Of a stretch of DNA of 64,000 nt, positions 59,691 through 64,000 are shown piece after piece (within the stretch, counting starts at the first letter, position 1; each line of letters starts with the position of its first letter). The translations under genes were made by a program, and so were the position numbers. The notes below the pieces were generated by a model. That model was given only the letters and a program-made list of their open reading frames with translations. It did not search any database and was not told the origin of the DNA. The stretch lies in NCBI GenBank assembly GCA_035236585.1, contig CP141139.1, positions 54,257,217 through 54,321,216 on the forward strand, read 5' to 3'. The DNA comes from Warburgia ugandensis (taxonomy: Eukaryota > Streptophyta > Magnoliopsida > Canellales > Canellaceae).

Positions 59691-60363
59691 TGTAGTTTTA
59701 AAATTACTTGGAAACACACAAATCAATGTGGTATTTTTATGCAAGCATTGTTGACACCACAAGTAATCTCATAGATTTGAAATGGATTGGATCTAATTTA
59801 AATCAATTAACTTTAGCCAATGAGAAAGTGTTGCAATTAAATTAGAAATTAGAACAAAATAAGAAGAAAACATGCATGGAATTAGAAACTAGAATTAAAA
59901 GAAACTTCCTAAAAATAAAGCTAAGCAATTAGAATGAAAACTTACCTAACTAGCAAGTAAGCAGCTAAAGAAAACTAATGCTAAGTTAAAATAAATCAAA
60001 TTATGAAACTTAAACTAAAGGAAACTACTAAAAATGAAACGTTCCTAAAATAACTCTTTTCTAGACTAAAACTTCATAAAAATGAAAAATTTTGACATTC
60101 ATAAAGGAAACTTTCTAAACCTAAACTAAGATGCAAACAATGAATTAACTACTACCAAAACAATATTATGCAACTAAACTAAAAAAGAACCAAAAAGGAA
60201 AGTGACTTAGTACCATGCGTGTGATCCATAGATTGTATGCATGATTCTAAGGTGCTAAAGTGACCAGAATTTATGAATTTAAAGTTAACTATCATGAGAA
60301 ATAATTAATGTATCTAATAGAAAACATGAAAACCTAAATGGGTTCCTAAGGATTTAAGCAAAT

Positions 60364-60423
60364 AGGGTGCTTAGATGGTTGGAAACAAAGCACAGGGTGC
60401 TCAGATGGTTGGAAACAAAGCAC
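60364..60423. repeat. 30-bp tandem duplication in LTR H
   Basis: AGGGTGCTTAGATGGTTGGA and its continuation occur twice back to back (60364-60393 and 60394-60423) with one T/C difference. Confidence 0.95.
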
Positions 60424-60858
60424 AAAGTTAAAGGGGGGAAATTCCATATGTCAACCACTTAACAACATCAAACAAATCAAGCATAAGAAAGCAATTTACA
60501 CCACAACTCTATGAATGAAAACAACCCAAATATAAATTACTTTGAAGAAAGAAACATTCCATAACAAAAATTCCCACAAAAGTTTATTGATTCACTTTCC
60601 AATGACACCAAAATTATGCACATAAAACTATCTACAAAATTTTGAAGTTGTGCACTATTGAAGCTTGCAAAAATATATATAAACTACAAAAAAACTTCAA
60701 TCTCAAGTGTAATGATAGGCAAACAAAATCCATAAAGGAATATAAGATAAAAATAAGGCTAAAAGGGTGAACTAGCTAAGGGAAAGTGGGCCTACACTAT
60801 AGTGGTGAATAAGGAAAAAAATGTAGAATTCAAGAGGGGATTTCCAAGTTCTATGCAT

Positions 60859-60892
60859 GTCATTCACTTGGCTGTCACTACCAAAGAATAAC
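60859..60892 (-). other. LTR hairpin, copy in LTR H
   Basis: On the minus strand GTTATTCTTTGG pairs with CCAAGTGAATGAC along its whole length with one bulged base and two G-T pairs. The loop is TAGTGACAG. Confidence 0.78.
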
Positions 60893-61202
60893 TAACTTAA
60901 CTCTTGGTTGACTAACAATGAACAACTAAAGAATTGAATCAAGAAAGGAGGGGGATTGAAGGTTGGGAAGTTGCATGTAATCTGAGGAACAAAACATGGA
61001 AAACTTAAAGCAATGAAACTAATCAAAACAAGTAAAATACTAACCTAAATTGGAGAGAAATTAACCAAGACAATAATAGAAAACCAAAGGAAGAAAAGCA
61101 TCAAAGATTTCCCAAAGTCCTGCGGAAATAAAGCACCAAAGGAAGCTATGTTTCAAAGTGTCTCACCAACCTTTACTAGGAAAATTCGTATGAACCATGG
61201 GC

Positions 61203-61212
61203 TATATATATA
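61203..61212 (-). promoter_or_regulatory. TATA box of LTR H
   Basis: A TATATATATA run followed on the minus strand by GCCCATGG, the same context as 55154-55162. It is about 310 bp upstream of the LTR hairpin. Confidence 0.6.
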
Positions 61213-61308
61213 TGAGTGGGTTTCTAACTTAGGAAAGGGTGAATCCATGAGGAAAGTGGCTTTAGGGTTGGGGTATTGAATGAGAAAGGTTAGGAAGGCT
61301 TTTTGAGG

Positions 61309-61551
61309 AGGAAAAGTAGGTAGAAATGATGTCATAAAGATGACATAAGAGAAACAGGAGGTGATGGGCTAGCTAGTTACTAATTTTGGAAGGGGGAGGC
61401 ATCATTTTTCATGGAAGGAAAGTGGCAAAAAGCAGGAAAAGTAGGTAGAAATGATGTCATAAAGATGACATAAGAGAAACAGGAGGTGATGGGCTAGCTA
61501 GTTACTAATTTTGGAAGGGGGAGGCATCATTTTTCATGGAAGGAAAGTGGC
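61309..61551. repeat. Perfect 118-bp tandem duplication in LTR H
   Basis: 61309-61426 and 61434-61551 read identically, separated by the 7 bases aaaaagc. Homologous sequence in LTR B (near 17860-18000) is present once. Confidence 0.97.
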
Positions 61552-62406
61552 TTTCCACCCTTCTAATTGAATGGTGATTGGTTGGTTCAAAGAGTGGAAA
61601 AAGTTTAAAAAATAAAGAAGAAAACTTAGGGTTTTTACATATTTGCATGGACTTAGATCTAGGGTTTCCTAATTAGGAAACAACTTGATTTTGCCAACTA
61701 AGCAATGGGGGCATCCTCCTCTTGGATGGTGGCTCCTTCCTTGACTTAAAAACATAGAACCTTAGGATGAATGGTTGATTAAGTATGGGAAATGGGTTAG
61801 GAAAGTGGATTTTTCTCTCTTAATGGGTCCCTTAATGCATGATCATCTTACCTTTTACAATTACCTCTCAAAATCCCTTAAAATCATGCTTTTAACATAG
61901 GAAAGTTACTTGAATTGGTGCTCTAATCACGTGGTTCCATGGGGCACTCCTTGTCTTGCAGGCTCACTTTGATGGCTCATTACTTGGTGGCTTAAGTGGC
62001 TTCAAGAATTGAGTAGCTCATATGGCTTTTCACCTCTTCTTCAAGGCTTTAATGGCTTAGGTGGCTTGCATGGCTGCCATGCAAAGGTGGTAGAAATTCA
62101 TGTCTTGGGCTCCAATTGCCTTCTACCTTGCCCTAAGATAGTCTTGAACCTTTATTACGCTTGGGATTGATGACATTTAATCATTGGCTTGCTTGTGTTT
62201 CCTAGTTAGACTAGGAAACCTCATAAATGGCCCAATTCTTTTCTCGATCAAGCTCGACCTTTATATTACCTTCTCAACACCAACAAAATAAGAAAAACAC
62301 TAATTAAATCATATAAAATTATGATCATTCACATACTTACTTTAGATTATCTCATGAACTTATAAAATATCAAACTTTTGAATTATTAGGTCAGAAATGC
62401 ATGTGT

Positions 62407-64000
62407 CAACATGCTAAAAATTATGAAAATAAAATGCTTGTCATTTTCATAGGTACTCATGATTCAATTCAGCATATGCAACAAGCCCTTAAACCCCTAG
62501 GTTATCCCTTATGGACGAGTTAAGCCTCGTGATTGTAGTGAATATACACACAAAATTCCATAAGGTTTAGCCCTTTATTTTTTCTTAGAGAATTATTATC
62601 CATTACTACTCTACTAGTGTTAACAACTTAATAAAGATGGATGAAAAATTCTATGAATTGTCAACATACCAAAGTCTTTTTACTCAAATTTAATCTCGAA
62701 GTGCAATGTATATACAACTACAAAAGTCAAGACTTCTAAATAGAAATGCTTATTACTTTGGAAAGATATCTTGACCTCAAATTTTCACTAGCATCCTTTC
62801 ATAAATAAAATTATTAGAGAAATGGGTCAAACAAAATTCTCTCTTTATTAATCGAGTCCAATAATCTGATGGTTCACATACTTTCTGAGCACACGTGAGA
62901 CAAACAAATGTGATCCCTAAGAATAGATGCCATTACTAAGAACATAAAGAATAGTTCACATTAATTCCTTCCTTTTTATATCCTCTTTAAGGCTAACTTC
63001 CATATTAAGATCAATAGTTCTTTGAATAGAATGAAATGCAAGCTTAGAGTAGGTTATAAAAGGAAAGCTATAATGATTCAAACTTTCAAATCTAAGCAGA
63101 GGTCTTCAATAATGGTTGGAGAACTTTTTTTTATATTGTACTAAAGTCAATATCTCTCTTGTATTTTCCTTTCTCTTCTCTTCATAACTTTTTCTCTTTT
63201 TTTTTGTTTTACCTTTTTCACTTTTCTTTGAATTTTTGATAAGGAACACTTTTGTTTGAAATTTTGTCCTTTTCGCTTCTTTAACTTCTATTCCTTTTGT
63301 AATTTTTCTACTATCTCTACTCATTTGTGAAACATAGGTTATGGATAGTTTTAACTGGGAGTTATGAGTTAAGGGAATTTAGGTTTTAAAAAAGAAAAGG
63401 CTTTTTGAACAAGGCTCAATGGTCCAACTAGTGGTATAGTATTTAGGTAGGTTTTATGCCTTTGGGTTATAACAAGGATGGCCTATATCATATCCTAGGT
63501 TTTTAAAGCTTATATGAGTCAATAAATATTCAAGAAAGAAATGTAGTACTTCTTCTTTATTCTTAGCAATTTAACCAAAACCAAGATACTAGGATCTTTC
63601 AATGTTGATGCTCACTGAAGAAAATATGAAATTATATATAACCCTCAGGAAAAATGATAATCTCTAATACTCACTGGGTATATAGATCTCCACTGATTTC
63701 CTCAAGGTCTCTAAGTCATAACCATCTATCTATCTAGACTTGTGCATTGTGTGTAAGTGTATTATGAGATTTAACTTTCATAAAATAATTCAATACATGA
63801 ATAAAATGCAGAATTAACCATATGCATTTCTATTTAGTTAAAGTAGTGAAAATACTAAACTTTAGACAATCCAATTCTCATCACAGTAAAGAAACTTTGA
63901 CCTTAAAAACTTTGAAACGCTAAAAAATTTTTGAATTTTTTTAAACAAAAATATGAAGAAAACTAGACATCTCATGCATGTCTACACCCCCCTCCCCAAC
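62407..64000 (-). other. 3' untranslated part of element H
   Basis: Minus-strand non-coding sequence matching 4560-6050. It runs off the right edge of the window at the block (CATGCATGTCTACACC and C-rich) that lies just after pol in the other copies; H's pol should therefore lie directly to the right. No gene is seen. Confidence 0.78.

Larger units (their letters stand above)
59691..62406 (-). mobile_element. 3' LTR of element H (about 2.7 kb)
   Basis: On the minus strand it ends GTAATTTTAAAACTACA at 59691; its first 100 bases or so (expected just beyond 62406) are not seen. It has the TATATATATA box (61203-61212), the hairpin (60859-60892), the TTTAGGAAAGTT-type array in reverse (about 59900-60120) and AAGCCA motifs in reverse (61950-62100). 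The outer flank is integrase fragment G, so H inserted into an older Athila element. Confidence 0.85.

Noticed and set aside
1-64000. tRNA or rRNA genes
   Set aside because: No cloverleaf with A and B boxes or rRNA wording was noticed. The only tRNA-related sequences are the primer sites of retroelements.

Overview
The window looks like nuclear DNA from a flowering plant: a gene-poor, AT-rich, heterochromatin-like stretch made almost entirely of nested retrotransposon fossils. Evidence: (1) many copies, on both strands, of one Athila-type Ty3/gypsy family, a plant lineage with tRNA-Asp-like primer sites, LTRs of about 2.5-2.7 kb and the typical gag, protease, RT, RNase H and integrase wording; (2) a plant RTE-type LINE fragment; (3) a TRIM-like element; (4) solo LTRs of other families. 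I found no host protein gene, tRNA, rRNA or CRISPR array. The species cannot be named from the sequence.

Layout. 1-14089 (+): gag tail, pol, 3' untranslated part and 3' LTR of Athila element 1. Its LTR is split by a TRIM-like element (about 6868-9159), which itself holds a solo LTR (7089-8819), and by a second TGTAATG-type LTR sequence (9164 to about 12835). 14090-22261 (-): pieces of at least three Athila copies (A, B, C). 22262-27997 (-): element C, with a complete LTR and an internal part of about 3.2 kb in which I see no pol. 27998-42904 (+): element D, with LTR fragment, primer site, leader, gag and pol; its gag holds one solo LTR (31965-34635) and its 3' untranslated part another (39021-41729). 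42905-56642 (+): element E, whose gag and flanking regions hold two solo LTRs on the minus strand (45531-47938 and 48600-50303) and a 5'-truncated RTE LINE (51461-52562). 56643-59189 (+): LTR and leader of element F. 59190-64000 (-): integrase fragment G, then the 3' LTR and 3' untranslated part of element H.

Nothing here works together as a host pathway. The value of the window is its insertion history and the sequence features that survive in the decayed copies. The most notable is a hairpin inside the LTR, about 300 bases downstream of the TATA box in copies where both can be placed. It recurs in nine copies on both strands; its stem changes while pairing is kept and its loop stays similar. 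Other points are a pol-less internal domain in element C, a 5' inverted repeat at the LINE insertion, several clean target-site duplications, and a perfect 118-bp tandem duplication. All coordinates of boundaries without a clear end motif are approximate.
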